This document shows, in pieces, positions 50,452 to 63,100 of a stretch of DNA of 64,000 nucleotides (position 1 is the stretch's first letter; each line of letters starts with the position of its first letter). A program made the position numbers and the translations under genes. Location of the stretch: NCBI RefSeq assembly GCF_041296385.1, contig NC_091013.1, positions 32,559,001 to 32,623,000 of the forward strand, given 5' to 3'. Origin of the DNA: Aphelocoma coerulescens (lineage: Eukaryota; Chordata; Aves; Passeriformes; Corvidae). Under the pieces are notes generated by a model. The model did no database searches. It was not told where the DNA came from and saw only the letters and a program-made list of their open reading frames with translations.

Positions 50452-50471
50452 TTTTTTTTTTTTTTTTTTTT
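50452..50471. repeat. Poly-T run (T20)
   Basis: Uninterrupted run of 20 T. It would be an A-tail on the minus strand, but no retrocopy body is recognisable beside it. Confidence 0.95.
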
Positions 50472-50895
50472 GCTCCCTTCTCCTTTCCTTGGCTATTCTG
50501 CCTGCTTTCTCTTCTTCCCTTCTCCCTAAAAGGTTGCAGAAAAGCACTGCAGCAGAGGTAGTGTGGTTTAAAGGTGCAGAGCCTGAGTGAAAGAGGCTGG
50601 AAATTTATGCTCTGAAATTTGTGAGAATCCTTTGCACATCTGGTAAACGATAGGTGTTTTGTATGGCTGCATGGCCTGGCTGTGTCCCAAGAACAGAGAA
50701 AGGAACCAAGTTACCGTTCTTAAAGAGATAATTTTCAGGCTGCTGCAGTGGTCCTGCAGAAGAAATTGAACCAGGCCAGGTGTTAAAGTTACTTTTGGGT
50801 GACTAGGGAGTCAGGCAGACTCTGGAAAATTTGCAGAACAAATGGGCATTGCTAGGTGTGCTGAGCTTTTACTAATCTGGAAGTTTTATCTATTG

Positions 50896-51000
50896 ATCAC
50901 AGGATCATAGGATAGTTTGGGTTGGAAGGGACCTTAAAGATCCCCTAGTTCCAGCCCCACTGCCATGAGCAGGGAAAACTTCCACTAGACCCTGTTGCTC
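50896..51000 (-). mobile_element. CR1 3'-end fragment (~105 bp)
   Basis: ATCACAGGATCATAGGATAG followed by GGGTTGGAAGGGACCTTAAA and CACTGCCATGAGCAGGG blocks are the reverse complement of the CR1 3' end. The match stops abruptly near 51000 (after CCTGTTGCTC), a 5' truncation. Confidence 0.93.
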
Positions 51001-51279
51001 TTCTACTTCTGTGGCCATTTGAGTGCATGGTCTCCTGGTACTGCTCATCGAGGGTGGAGTAACTCAGGGTTTAGCGTAGGTGTCTTCCAACATCCAGGGG
51101 GGCATCCCAAACCCTCTCTTCTAAAACATGGCCGTATCTTCACTGTCTGCAAAGGGGCAACCCTCCCGCGCTGGATCAGAGGAAGCTGTGCTCACACCAG
51201 GTCGGCTGCTGATGGCTTTTTCTTGGTAATTACTGAAGGTTTTTTTCCCATTCAGAGGAAACCGGATTGTCAGAGCGCA

Positions 51280-51640
51280 GGATGTTTTAGGGCGCCAGCA
51301 GCGATCCGCCCCACTGGGTGGCTCGGATCGCACCCCTGGGCGGCCAGCGCTGCTCCCGCCCAGGCGAATGCTGCGGGATGCTGCGGTGGGAGGGGGAGTC
51401 ACTTCCACAATTAAACAGCACCACCTGCAGGCTCCGCACGCCCGCCGGCCCCGCGGGCGGCCGGCGCTGCTCTGCGGCTCTCCGCCGGCGCTGCGGGTGG
51501 ATGTGCCGGCGTGGCTGCATCTCTTGGGGCGCACATCCGCACCGGCTTTTTCGGCTTCCTTTGTCCGCTGGCTCAGGGAGGGCAGGAGCACCCGGTTCTG
51601 TAGTCACAGGGTTAAGGACATCGGACCTGCCCCTTCCAGG
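51280..51640. promoter_or_regulatory. CpG island (probable promoter)
   Basis: Roughly forty CpGs in 360 bases, with dense GCCGGCG, CCGCGGGCGG and GCGCACATCCGC stretches. It meets any ordinary CpG-island criterion, while sequence on both sides is CpG-poor. It contains no TATA box. A possible plus-strand donor (CCAGG|GTAACC) sits at 51640/51641. Open frames across it on both strands (108-156 codons) are explained by GC content and show no family. Direction of transcription is unknown; both are possible. Confidence 0.8.
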
Positions 51641-51660
51641 GTAACCACCAGCAGGAAAGA

Positions 51661-52050
51661 TGTGAGAGCTGGGGTTGTTCACCCTGGAGAAGATAAGTCT
51701 TGGGAGAGGCCTTATTTCAGCCTTTCATTATGTAAATAAGGCTTAAAAAGGAGGGGGAGGGATGTTTTATATGGGCAGAGAGCCACAGGACAAGAGGGAA
51801 CAGTTTAAAACTACAAGAGGAGATGTTTGGATTACATGTTAGGAAGAAATTCCTTCCTATGAGGGTGTGGAGGCACTAGCACAGGTTGCCCAGAGAAGTT
51901 GTGGATGGCCCATCCCTGGAAGTCTTCAAGGACAGGTTGGATGGGGCTTTGAGCAACCTGGTCTAGTGGAAGGTGTCCCTGCCCATGGCAGGGGAGGTGG
52001 AACTAGATGAACTTTAAGGTCCCTTCCAACCTAAACCATTTTATGCGTCT
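51661..52050 (+). mobile_element. CR1 3'-end fragment (~390 bp)
   Basis: GAGAGCTGGGGTTGTTCACC, the ACATGTTAGGAAGAAATTCC and GGTTGCCCAGAGAAGTTGTG blocks and the terminal AAGGTCCCTTCCAACCTAAA with a worn CATTTTATGCGTCT tail identify CR1 in plus orientation. Its 5' truncation point lies ~20 bp from the CpG island. Confidence 0.95.
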
Positions 52051-53554
52051 AGTGGGAAATAGAATTCACTCCGACTGTGAATGTGCTTGCTCTTAGATTC
52101 AGTTTTGCATTAAAAGAGAAAAAAAAAGACAAAAAACCCCACCCGTACTCCTGCTCCTGAACTTCCCAGGTGAGAGACAGACCCAGCAAAACAGAGAGAA
52201 GATGAATGAGACACAAACTGTTTTAACATAGATAACTTCCCCTTTAAATCACAAATTTTTATTTTTTTTTTAGTTTCTTAGTTTTAAGCCCTCTACTGCT
52301 GGCACATTAAAATGTCTTCTCAATCCCTGACTACTCTTAAACCACTAGCACTAGGTTGTGAACACTTTTCTGCTGATACTTATTTTTTTACTAATATATC
52401 TCTGCTGTTATATGAATTCTGCTAAAAGAACCATGACTGATTTTATTGCTTTCATTTTTTGTCATGCTGAGGGTCTTTGTCTTTATTTTCAAGAATGCAT
52501 TTTCCTGAAATCTTCCTGGGGAATTTTTTTTCTGCTGCCCAGCTGCACCTTTCCAACAAACTTGCAGAATGAAGGAAAGTTTACTACATCCTCCGGCTAT
52601 AATATCAATAGTTCTTCAAAAAATAAACCCCACAAACCCAAGAAATCCAAACATTTTAAAGAAGATGAGCACTTTAGAATGGATGAAGTGAGCCTCTGTG
52701 GAAGAAGACAATCACCTATGACTCAAGGTGGAAGACAATTTGTGCTTGGCCACCACTGTGCTACTGTACCTTGACTCGTACCCAGAGCCGTGACCAACTT
52801 CTCCCATGTTTGGGGGTGTTGTGTCCCAACCACAGCTGGAGTACACTGTTGTTGCTGTGAGCCTTCTCCAGATGTTCATGACATGCTGGCAGCAGAGGTG
52901 GCAGTGTGATCTTTGTCTCTTAAAAGCTGTCCCAAGAGCCACCATCCTTCAGCCTGCCCTCCTGCCCGCTCCAGGCACCCAGGACTCCCACAGGGAACCC
53001 AGGATTACAGCATTGCTGCTGCCTGTAGTGAAGGTGGCTCTGATGTTCTGTGCCCATCTCTGCACTGTCATTATCCCTGTGACGCCACCCTGTGATCAAG
53101 ATCACAACAGTCTGGATCTTAGCTACAAGGACCTTACCAATGCCTCCTTCAAGGGATGTGTAAGTAGTGCGATGTATAGTGGCTGTTTTGTTGCCAGGAG
53201 AGACAAGTGAACATTAGCTTCTGTCTTGGGAGTGCCCTGTGGCTTCAGGCACTCCCAGGATTTCCCAGCTCAGCTATGTGTGACTGAAACCCTTTTGTTC
53301 AGATCAATATCTAAGCCACAAAATCATCCTTTAGTACGCTGGGAGTTGTATGCTCTGAGGATCCATTACCATCCAAGCCTATGACTTTGTACAGTCAAGG
53401 ACGGCAGAAGTATTATGTATGTAATGAAAATACCTCAGAGCAAGCTCTGTCTCTGATGACCTTCTTGCATGAAAACTAAATGAAGGATTTGTAGCAAAAA
53501 CTGAAAAATAATTTAAACACAATGTTGGCATGCCAGTTTGGCTGAAGAGTGAAG
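52051..53554. other. Unique sequence, no gene recognised
   Basis: Two plus-strand open frames of 134-138 codons (52358-52774, 52806-53210) have no recognisable family or splice support. Nothing else is assignable. Confidence 0.55.
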
Positions 53555-53660
53555 GCAGTATTAAAGCATTGTACAGGGCTCTGGTGTAACCTTATCTGGG
53601 ACAGAGGTTGCAGCTGTGGACACCACAAGGTTCAAGAAAAAGGAACTGCAAGAGAAACAG
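53555..53660 (+). mobile_element. Old diverged CR1 fragment (late ORF2 region)
   Basis: AAAGCATTGTACAGGGCTCT, GTGTAACCTTATCTGGG and GTGGACACCACAAGGTTCAA follow the order of the CR1 segment that encodes the (V/M)RPHLEYCVQFW region. Many substitutions and small indels; limits approximate. Confidence 0.5.
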
Positions 53661-56600
53661 GGATGCCATGCTGGTGTTGGAAAAGGTTTCATGCTGGCAA
53701 GGAGAGTCTTAAAAGGACACAGTAGATTCTTCTGGTCTGATGATGTGCCTTCACTGTACAAAAAGGAGGAGAGAGGAACAAAACCCCTAATCACTCCTAC
53801 AATGAGTTCTGGAAGGAATTGCATGAGAGTTACCTGAGAGAGCGGGAGTTATATTTGATACTTGGTCTTTTCCATCCGTGTTCAGTCATTGCATTGGCCA
53901 ATATATAATGAGGCCATGCTTTTCAGAAAGGGTTGGGCTAAATGCTGCATAACTAAATTGCTGGTATCCAGGCATAAATGCCACTGATCCTGCCTGCCAT
54001 GGGAAGTTTGTCACAAGTGTATGAGCGCCAGAAAGTAGCAAAGCTTGCTCACAACACAGTGGCCATGTCCTCCTCCAAGGATGCCTGTTTGTGTCAGAGC
54101 CTGGTGGAAGCACAGTACTGCTTCTCAGAGCCCTGTGGGGCTGTGGGCAGCCCTCACCCTCAGCTGCCTGTGATTTGTGATCATGAGTGTGATGGCAGGG
54201 GTAGATCAGCATGCTGTGTACAGTCACCTGGTAGCAATCTCCTCCACAGGTTTTTACAGCTTAAATGTGCTAGGCAAGAGGGAATGACCTGGATTTTACT
54301 CTGCTGGATGTGGTGCAATTACACTGGGGATTCAAATGTTTAGTTACTATCCAGCAGCTCCTGCAGAAACTGCAGTTCTCCCCATGGCAGCTGCCTACCC
54401 TTATCGGCAGGCAGGCATTCCTCCAGCCTCATATCCCCCATCACATCAAGCTCACCAGCCTTTGTTGTTTGAAACCTGGATGGATTCATTGGAAACTATC
54501 CTTTTGCAGACCATCACCAGCCTGGTGGGGCTGGAGGGAGTTGCTGGAACAATCTCTGAGCCAGCAAGGCTGTTTCCCTGGGAAAACAGCTGCAGCTCCT
54601 GCTGGATGCTGCAGTTCAGGCCAAGTGTGGCATCACCTGCTGGTACGCTGTCCCTTGCATTTGTGCTGTTAATAGGAAGACAGAGCTCAAGCATGGTGAC
54701 CTGTTTCATCCTGCTCCTTGCTGGGACTCCTGGATTCATTATGCTGGGCTAAAAGCTTCCAACCTATTTCCCAGGGCAGTGCAAGCCTGAGAGATCTGCA
54801 CTGGGAATTATGAGATGTGTTCTCACTGCACAGTCTGGGTACACAAACAAGCCATTTCTCTTTCCTTATTTGTTTTCAGAAATGAAGATTTGCCTTCTGC
54901 TCACAGTACTGAGCATTGCTTGAACTTTACAGCAGATTCTTTCAGCCCATAATGAATTATGTGTTTTTCCTAGAAGAAGAGAGACATGCAAGGCTTGGAC
55001 ACTTCTGCTCATGCACCAGACTAGGCAGACACAAGCAAACTCAGGTCCAGAATGTGACAGCAATGGTAGAGTAAAGCTCCCAGGAGGTTTTATTGGCTTG
55101 GATGTAGTTTCACTTTAACTTGACTTTCCATGTTCTGGAGCAGAGCTGGCTCAGGCCCAAACAGTCTGCAGACCACACAGACAGTCTCAGCCCCTCTGCA
55201 CTGTCTGTGCCTATGTACAGCCACAGAACAGAAACCTTTGTCAATGGGGAGTCTACTGCTTGGGTCACCACCCTCCCTGTAATGAACGTTTCTTATGGAG
55301 AGGTCTCACACTGGAAAGAAACCTCGCTAGTGAATGTACTCAACACTTCTAATCCAAGTCAACAAAGTATGCTTTGGTTATCAAAAATTTGCATACCACT
55401 CATTCTGTTTATCGGTTAGGATCCTCCATGGCATGCCCTAAATAGCTGAAAAGGCTTACTCATCAAAAAGGAATGTTTTGTTGCTTGAGACTTCATTAAA
55501 TGCTGTTAGAAAAAATTGTTGCCTGTTTTGAAGTAAAAAAAATCATAAACAGAATGTGGTAGAAATGGAAACAACTCTGGGTTTCAGGAGGGTTAAACCA
55601 AGATGAGATAATAGTGCAATATGCTGTTGTTGAAAACCAGAAAACTTTACATTTAATTCTAGCTTGCCAAATGATTAGAAGTGCAATGAAGCAGAGATTT
55701 TTGTAAAATGGACCTCAATTTATGCTGAATATTCAAAAGGCAGAGCTGTGAAATTTAAGCACCTCCAAAATGTGTGGTTGGCTTCTGCTTTCAGAAATGC
55801 CTAATCGCAAATTCTTTTTCTTTTCTAGTTTATGGGCTGTGATGGTGCTTTAGACCTTTCCAAATATAATATTGCAAGAGTGCAGAATTACATGTTCTAT
55901 GACTTTAAAGACCAAGAAGGCTGAAAATACTGGCATTTATTTCCTGTTGCACCTGAAGGAATACAAGCCACTGCATTCATGAGGCTGGAACAGGAACAAG
56001 GAGGGACTCAACCTCCTCAACCTAAACCAAATAGAAGTCTTGGGAAGAAAAAAAATTAAGAGGAGGCACCATTTCAGTGCTGTGCTTGTTTTTGCTACAC
56101 TTCAGAATTTCATATTAACTATAAGTTGCTATTTCTTATTAACTATGACATAAAAAAAGAGGATTAGGATACCTGATACAGGGTCAATTTGCTTCATGTC
56201 AGTATCCCCTCCCTTAGCTGCTGCCCAGCTGTGGAAGGGTCTAAAGCTGATTCTAGCTTTAGGTCTGCATATGCAATGGCCCTTTTTGAGTTCCTAGCTC
56301 AGGCTTCCCACTAACCCCAGTGATCAACTTCTTCTGGATGTCACTCCCTGGGAATGAGGTACCAAGAAGTTAGAAATAACAGCTCTTGCTTAGTGGATGC
56401 AAGAGTCTTTACTGGGTCTGGCCTCCACCTCTTGTTCTGGGCTGTGAAAATCAGAACAAATATAATGGTAATGAAACAAATTATACATAGAGAGGAATTT
56501 ACAGGTGTGCAGGCAGGTACTGGGAAATTCAGCATGTGAGCTGAACAGTCTGTGAATAAATGTCGTTCACATTCTTCACTATTTGGCTTATTTAGATGGT

Positions 56601-57794
56601 GCCAGAATATCAGGCAGTCTTTTTTTTTTTTTTTTTTTACAGAATGAGGACAAATAGACCTGAATATCTGCTGGGGATTAGCTAAAGTTCATTATGTTGC
56701 TAAAAGCACAACAGGAAAGTTCAGTAGGATTTTAATGACAGGGTAATAGAAAAACCATATGGAAAAAGAAAAGGGACTGAGTTACAGCCAAATTCCAAAG
56801 AAGGCAGACAGCAGCAGCAGAAGGCAGGATGCCTTGGGAAACTACAGTGGCAGATATCAAGGCATCAAAGACAGGTATAAGGTATCAAAGGTATGAAAGT
56901 CCATAGTGATAAATCCATTGTTGTAAGGCATGTATGTATAGGAGAAGGGAGCATATAAATTGGACTCCTGCCACCTGATTCTTTGTGAGTCATGAAAGGA
57001 GTGCAGTAATTAAATTCTAGATTCACAGAGGTATTTAAATCTGTAAGCACTATTTGGTCAATGGGGATTTTAATGGGTTTAAGGCTTTTTGCAGATGGCT
57101 GAGACCCATCTACTTCTGAGGACACAGCCACAAGCTAGGTTATGTAATCCACATCCAGCGAGCAAGCATGAAAGATGGATACCATGTATAAGTGAGAATA
57201 AACAAGTGACACTTTCTTGTGTCTGTGAGTCTGAAACCCCACTGAAAACATGCAGTTTTAAGCAATCTGTGAGCGAGATAAAGATCAAGTGTCACTGTCT
57301 GAGGTGCAGCTTGCAAAGAGGTCACGGAGCCATCAGTCCCCTTTACTTACACTGGTGCCCATGTACTCATGGCCTGCAGGGCCAAGACTGAAGGATCAGA
57401 ACGGGAGGTGCATTCTTGCCGTCACTATGAGCACTATTGTATCTCTGGTGTGATGAAGGACAGCTTTTCCTTGCCTGCAAGGACTCAGGTGCAATTTTTC
57501 ACACTTTCATTCAAAGAGTAAAATGGAAGTATTGGACTTGAAAGGTTCCTGTGTGAGGAGGCTTAAGGTATGAGCACAACACAGAGAGATACACCATTTT
57601 GGGGAAGGAAGCTAGAACTAATGGACAGTGGCTGCTGGGTGTTTCTAGCTGCTCCCTGAAGAAACATTGTAGATGAGGGACAATGGACTGCAAGTGGGTA
57701 AAGGTACCAGAATCTGAGAGATACTATCTGGAAGCTAGCAAAACAGCAGCTGCTTCTGAAAGGTGGCTCCAAATTAGGCAAGACTGACTGTATT
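53661..57794. other. Unique sequence, no gene recognised
   Basis: No recognised element apart from a poly-T run at 56.62 kb. Open frames at 53.98-54.75 kb overlap each other in several frames and look like GC-driven background. Confidence 0.5.
56620..56638. repeat. Poly-T run (~T19)
   Basis: Uninterrupted T run. No retrocopy body is recognisable to its right on the complementary strand. Confidence 0.95.
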
Positions 57795-57813
57795 AAAAAA
57801 AAAAAAAAAAAAA
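57795..57813. repeat. Poly-A run (A19)
   Basis: Uninterrupted A run directly after TATT. It resembles a retroposon tail, but I recognise no source transcript upstream and no target-site duplication. Confidence 0.95.
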
Positions 57814-57823
57814 TTCATGGCTA

Positions 57824-57863
57824 TCAGGACGGACAATTTGAATTCAGGATGGACAGTTTGAAT
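57824..57863. repeat. 20-bp tandem duplication
   Basis: TCAGGACGGACAATTTGAAT (57824-57843) is followed directly by TCAGGATGGACAGTTTGAAT (57844-57863), 18 of 20 identical. Confidence 0.93.
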
Positions 57864-58437
57864 CCCAGCTAGGGAAGGCTGCTTTTCTTTAGCTGCCCCT
57901 GTTGACCCAATTAGCAGCCTCACAGGAAGAGTAAGACTGGATGAGGGGGCTGCAACTGACTTTCATACAAGTCCTGTAAATACTGAATGAAAGAAGGACC
58001 AAACAGGATTTTGAAAACAAACTTTTGGCAGAAGAAATGTTAGATTCAGGAGATGTGAGACTTCTCTGGAAGAGGACTGGCAACACTCCATCCAGAGGGG
58101 AAATAACTTTCTGCAGCAGGATTAGAGGGAAAGGCTTTAAAGAAGAGGAAGATACATCCTCAGAAGACAAAGGAGAAAAGGATAATAGAATACCAGAGCT
58201 ACTTTTACATACAGAAGTAGAGGAATGTTGGTTTTGTAAAGAATCTGTTTAGGATCTCAGCTGTCCTTCTTCCAGATATGCTCAAGGGGATGCAGAGCCT
58301 GATAAGCAGATTTCTTCACAGAACCGAGCCTTTTAGGTTCAACCAATGGTTCAGATATTTCCCAAGTTGGTACTGATACAAAGGTTTTTTCACCCAGTAA
58401 GTGTAGTTTAGAAATCATTCCTATAAATGTATTATAA
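57862..58437 (+). pseudogene. Possible decayed coding sequence, family unknown
   Basis: Four open segments follow one another on the plus strand: 57862-57987 (42 codons), about 57980-58249 (to TAG 58250-58252), its same-frame continuation 58253-58333, and a shifted frame 58333-58434 ending in TAA at 58435-58437. One stop and two frameshifts would thus interrupt about 190 codons. Composition is polar and protein-like (AEEMLDSGDVRLLWKR; EEEDTSSEDKGEKDNR; TNGSDISQVGTDTKVFSP). No known family is recognised. The purine-rich middle could mimic a K/E-rich protein by composition alone, so the call is weak. Confidence 0.22.
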
Positions 58438-60132
58438 CACAATTTAATTGGCTTATGTGCTCCCTGCTTGCAGCAAAGAATTCAGGGACTTGGGAACTGT
58501 GGATGCACATTTCATGCCAAGGTTAAGACACTGCCTGGTCAGACCTCTGGCACTCTGTTAGGTTCATCTTGAGAGCATGGACTTCTGCAGCATGGACCTT
58601 TTACAGGAGACCTCAGCCTCTTGGAAAATTTTATTTTCAGAAAATTTTCTGCAAATCTGCATTTCTCAAACAAAGTTTTCTTTTCTACCAACATTTTTTT
58701 AAGGTGCAGACATTTGCCTTACCCAAGAGAGGCTGGAAAATATCTCACAAAGAGCCGAATGATGGTAATTCAAATCAGATTGAAATAAGTCCCAGCTAGG
58801 TCTCTAGCTCTGCCTAATTTCTCAGGGGGTTCCTCCTGCATTGCTGCACCTGCTGCTTGTGGATGGTCTTTGGAAAAGAAATTCTTACCCACTCAATGTG
58901 GGGCATTTTCTGTCTCATGTTGTGATCCAGGAGACAATTCTGATATCCTCCAAGATATCAAGTATGCTGGAGATGTTGTTTGAAGCCCAGATCAGTCTCA
59001 TTTGCCCCACCAGATGAAGTCAATTTATTTGATGCAGAGTTTTTCATGGTTAGCTTTGTTTCATAATGAGGAACTCGGTGGAATGACAGATCCTAGGGCA
59101 GGTATACCAAACTGAGTTTCTGGCAATGCTGTTGTTGTCAAGAAGAGGAGAATACATGAAAATATTTGGGCAGTGCAGGCATGCTGCTCTGAGGCTGTTT
59201 CTGTAGCTCTCAAGGTACGTTTAACATAATTTGAAAAGCAGAGCACCAAAGGAATGTGAAACAAAGTTCCCTGCACACCAAAGTCATGAATAGTTAATGC
59301 AGCTGGATGGCAATGGTAATTCTGATTCATGGAGGAGTTTGATATTTGCTCTTTTTCCCATTTGTAATCAAAACTAAACATTCTGCAATTCTCCATACAG
59401 TGTTACAAGGAGATTGGGTTCTGGATGCATTGCATGGCAAGCTATTTGGGAAACACCAACCCTGATGATCCTGCTGCCAGGAGCTTCAAGACTTCATATT
59501 TTGAGGACAGTCAATTTTTCTTTTTTTTTTGCCTGGCTACTTGCATGTTAAAAAACCCCCACGAGAATAATCCATCTAGCTCAATATTCTGCCTTTTCTT
59601 GTGGTCCACAGCAGATGCCTAGGAAAATAGGCAAGTGTATCCTCAGCACTCTGCTGGTTTCCAGTGCTCTAAGAATTAGGAAGTCTTTGAGCCAGAAGTG
59701 GCATTTTTGTTCCAAGTAGTCCTCAGTGAATTTGTCCTGAGGCATTTAACATCTGTGGCATTATGTGGCATGAATTTCTGTAGGTGGTGTGACTAACCAT
59801 TGCCTCTGCTAATCTTGAACCTGATACTGCCAGAAATGCAGGAACAGCAGCTGTGCTGATGGGAGAGGAGAAGGTCTGTTGGTATCTGAAGTGTGCTGCA
59901 TAGGCTGCCTCAGAGTCAGGCATGTGTCTTCTCCTATTTACACAGATCAGGACTTCTATGGTTTGTTTCTGATCAGGAAAAGAGTGCTTTAATTTCACTC
60001 TACAAGCCATTGTTTGAAGAAAATTCAGAACATGTATTGTTTCTACTGCTTTTACAGTCTTATGGCTCAAGCAATAAAAGTAAAACCATACTAAGGTGAA
60101 AGAGAAGAAAGGAATTAAAAGTGAGAGTAAAT
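58438..60132. other. Unique sequence, no gene recognised
   Basis: Short open frames only, none with splice support or recognisable family. Confidence 0.55.
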
Positions 60133-60182
60133 AAAGGAAAAGAGAAAGAGAAGGGAAGAGAAGGGGAAGGGAGAGAAAAAAA
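60133..60182. repeat. 50-bp pure purine (GA-rich) tract
   Basis: Uninterrupted A/G run with GGAAAAGAGAAAGAGAAGGG-type units, preceded by another ~35 bases of nearly pure purine. Such tracts can form triplex (H-DNA) structures. Confidence 0.93.
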
Positions 60183-63100
60183 CCAGCCTACAACATTCTT
60201 AATCAAAAGTATTGAAACAACAATTTACATAAATATCCTGTTGACAGTATATATAGAACATTGAGGAGTTATCTGAGTCTTTCAATTGATTTTTCTTTTT
60301 CAGTCATGTCACTAGTCAGTTCCCATGCCACTAGAAGCTACACAGAGATTTCTTTTCTGTGAATGTGAACTTGTGCCCTTTAGTTAATGCACAGAGAAGA
60401 TGCCACAGGGAAACACTGGGGGAGGTGGGTGAAATCCTAGCTCAATTGGAAGCATGGGGAATGGTCCAGGCTGTGCTAGGGCAGGGTGGGGAGGTCAAGA
60501 GACCATTTCTTCCCTGCCACGGTTAACAGGAGTTCATTGTTTTTCTCTTGAGACATTCCAAAATAATGATCTGCCCCTTCCAAAATAATGGGAGTGGCTC
60601 AATAAGGGTTTAAAAATGATTTTTGGTCTGTTTTTTCCTCATGAGCAAGTGCTTTCCGGACTTTGGGGGTTGCTTGCTTCATATTTTTGAGCTTTAATCT
60701 GCAGCTCCAAAACCTAGAAGAGGACAACCTGCAAAAACAGCACACAAGACCCTCCACCCCCCTCTGGCAGATCAGATCTTAAGATAAGCAGAGACTATCA
60801 GAATGTTCATGATAAAGCTGAATTTTATCTCTGCTGTGGGCTCTGTGTGTGCTGTGGCAGCAGATACCCATTCTCATGAGCACACGGTCCACGAGGGGTG
60901 TTGATTTTCCTCTGGTTCACTGAACCCAGTGTCCTGCAGCCAGGACTGTGCCATAGGCAGAGGGAAGGGGAGGCTCCAGTGCACACAGAGACCAGACATA
61001 TGGATGTCTCTTTCATGCAATGTGCAGAATCTGACTTTTGGGGAGAGGGTATGCATGGCTTCAGAACAATTACACTTCACCAGCAGATCTCCACAAATGA
61101 GATGTTGCAGCAATTTCTAATCCCCATTGTGCTCTTTTGAGAAATATCAGGAAGCAATTTTAACCACATGGAAAATGAGTATCTTACTGCAAAGTCCCAT
61201 TACAAATCAGTAATCTGCATCGGAAACTGTGGGGACGTGCCAAAACCTTTCTCAAGAACAGAAACAGAAATTTAGAACTGATGCTCTACCATGTTTTATC
61301 TTACCTCTTTCCAGCTGGTTCATTTTCCCACAATGACTGGGTGCAGAAAAATAAAAAGTTTGATTGCAGGGAAAGCTTAGTGGAATGGGGAGAAAGGTTA
61401 TTGAACTGCTTGTTAGTTGTTCTTTTTTTTTGCTGAAGTAGATGTAAAAGTTAATCTGCAGCAAAAGGTCTCACAGCAGGAGCATATTTGTGAAAATCAC
61501 TTGTACCGTTTAATTACTGAAATTCTTGTTGCAGCATAATGTTTTTTCTGCTCTAAGTGAAGGATGAAAAACAGTTCCTACATTCACCACACTCATACAT
61601 ATTTGGGAATGGGCTAGGTTTTGTTGTTGTTCAAAATTAAAACTAAAATCATCTCACTGCTGAAAAATAGAACAAATGCAATTTAAAAAAAGGCAGTAAT
61701 TCAGGAAAAGGTATTCCAGGTAGTGAAATTGAGGGCTTGCTGACAACTATTACAAGCAAAAGCACACCAAAAAAATGGTTCATTACTTTACTTCTGAGCT
61801 GACAGGGAAATCTTGGTTAAAAGACAATTTCCCATTTAAGCAAGGAAAAGAATAAATCGATTCCATTGACTAAAATACACTTTCTTTAACAGAAAAGAAA
61901 AATTGTGTCAGATGTTATCTCTAAGTACACTGCACACAATGCCCATGCAGGCAGAGCAATAACCACAGCTGAAAAAGAGACATCTCTTTTGCAATGAGTT
62001 ATTTTTCTGGGCGCCAATTGCTGTCTTTTTGAAGAGGCTAGATGGTTACATACACTGATTTAGGAGAGTTCATTAATGTACTGCCCTCTTCTTTTCCTCT
62101 TGTCAGCTTCTCCCCCATCATCATTCTCTTTAAACTGAATGATACTCAAATGAACGTACCCTCTGTGTGCTGTAGTACACATCTGCAATTTGAGTACATA
62201 GCCAGGGGGAATATCCTGGTGGGCTGAAAAGCCCTGCCGTGCTATCCTTTTGATGAATGTTTTGGTAGTGTTGGCTTAGGATACAGATATGAAAGTGTAA
62301 CTAATTACTGCTTGTGAAGCTGGGGAAAACATATTTTCAAGGACAGATTTGGAGCTCCAAAATGCGGGGATTTTCTTTTGCTTTGCCTTGGTTTTGGACA
62401 TGAAAACTGATGATGTAAGTGCTTTTGTGTGAAAAAGGAAAAAAAGATAGAAAATAAGGCTTAGCTACAATAGCTCTGCCACATAGGCTGATAGAGAGAT
62501 GGAAAGGGAGGCCCCAGTAGGCAAGTGCCCAGGCGGGTCACCCAGCTGGGTCCTTGTCCTGACAAGATGGGCAGGAGACAAAGGGACAAGCAAATCATCT
62601 GCCAGAACTCAGCACTGTGCCTTTCTCCTTGGCAAGAAATGTGCCAGCAGAGTCCTTGCTGGACTTTCTTAGACTTCAGCCACCTTCATGAAATGCTTTG
62701 GCTGTTTAGGAGACTCAGTTATTCCCTGCTCACAGCTGGGAGTCTTTGTTTCCTTCAGCTAGATGAAATCAGCCCTGAGCTGCTTTTCCTACGGAGCAGG
62801 AATAATGCAGCTGAGGAGGCACATACTAGAGATACATTAATGACATCACATAAAATAAATCAGAGGCGGAAAAATGATTTGTTGTATGTATTAGAAAAAA
62901 TCCTGGGAGTGCATCTGGGATTTAAAAATAAAGTAATCTGAAATCAAGCAATTAATATATGATTTAGTAGTGGCCTCTCACCTAAGAAACTATAAATAGA
63001 AAAACTGAAAAGGGAATGGCAACAGGAGGTGGAGGAGCTAGTGCAAGTTCAACAATCAGAGGTGCTGTGGAAGGGCAAATATTCTTCAGAAAAGCTCTCA

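Larger units (their letters stand above)
48041..50895. other. Unique sequence with a CpG cluster and T tracts
   Basis: Holds a small CpG-enriched stretch (48.14-48.42 kb), a pyrimidine tract, a poly-T run and a purine-rich minus-strand segment with a strong donor, listed separately. No gene recognised. Confidence 0.5.

Noticed and set aside
51412..51432. ACAGCACCACCTGCAGG in the CpG island resembling a REST/RE1 site
   Set aside because: Only the left half (CAGCACC) fits; the right half and spacing do not. No CTCF consensus match either.
54336..54752. 138-codon plus-strand open frame
   Set aside because: Three other long frames overlap it on both strands, its composition is GC-driven, and there is no family or splice support.
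62525..62941. 138-codon plus-strand open frame
   Set aside because: No recognisable domains, no splice or promoter context, and length within chance expectation for 64 kb.
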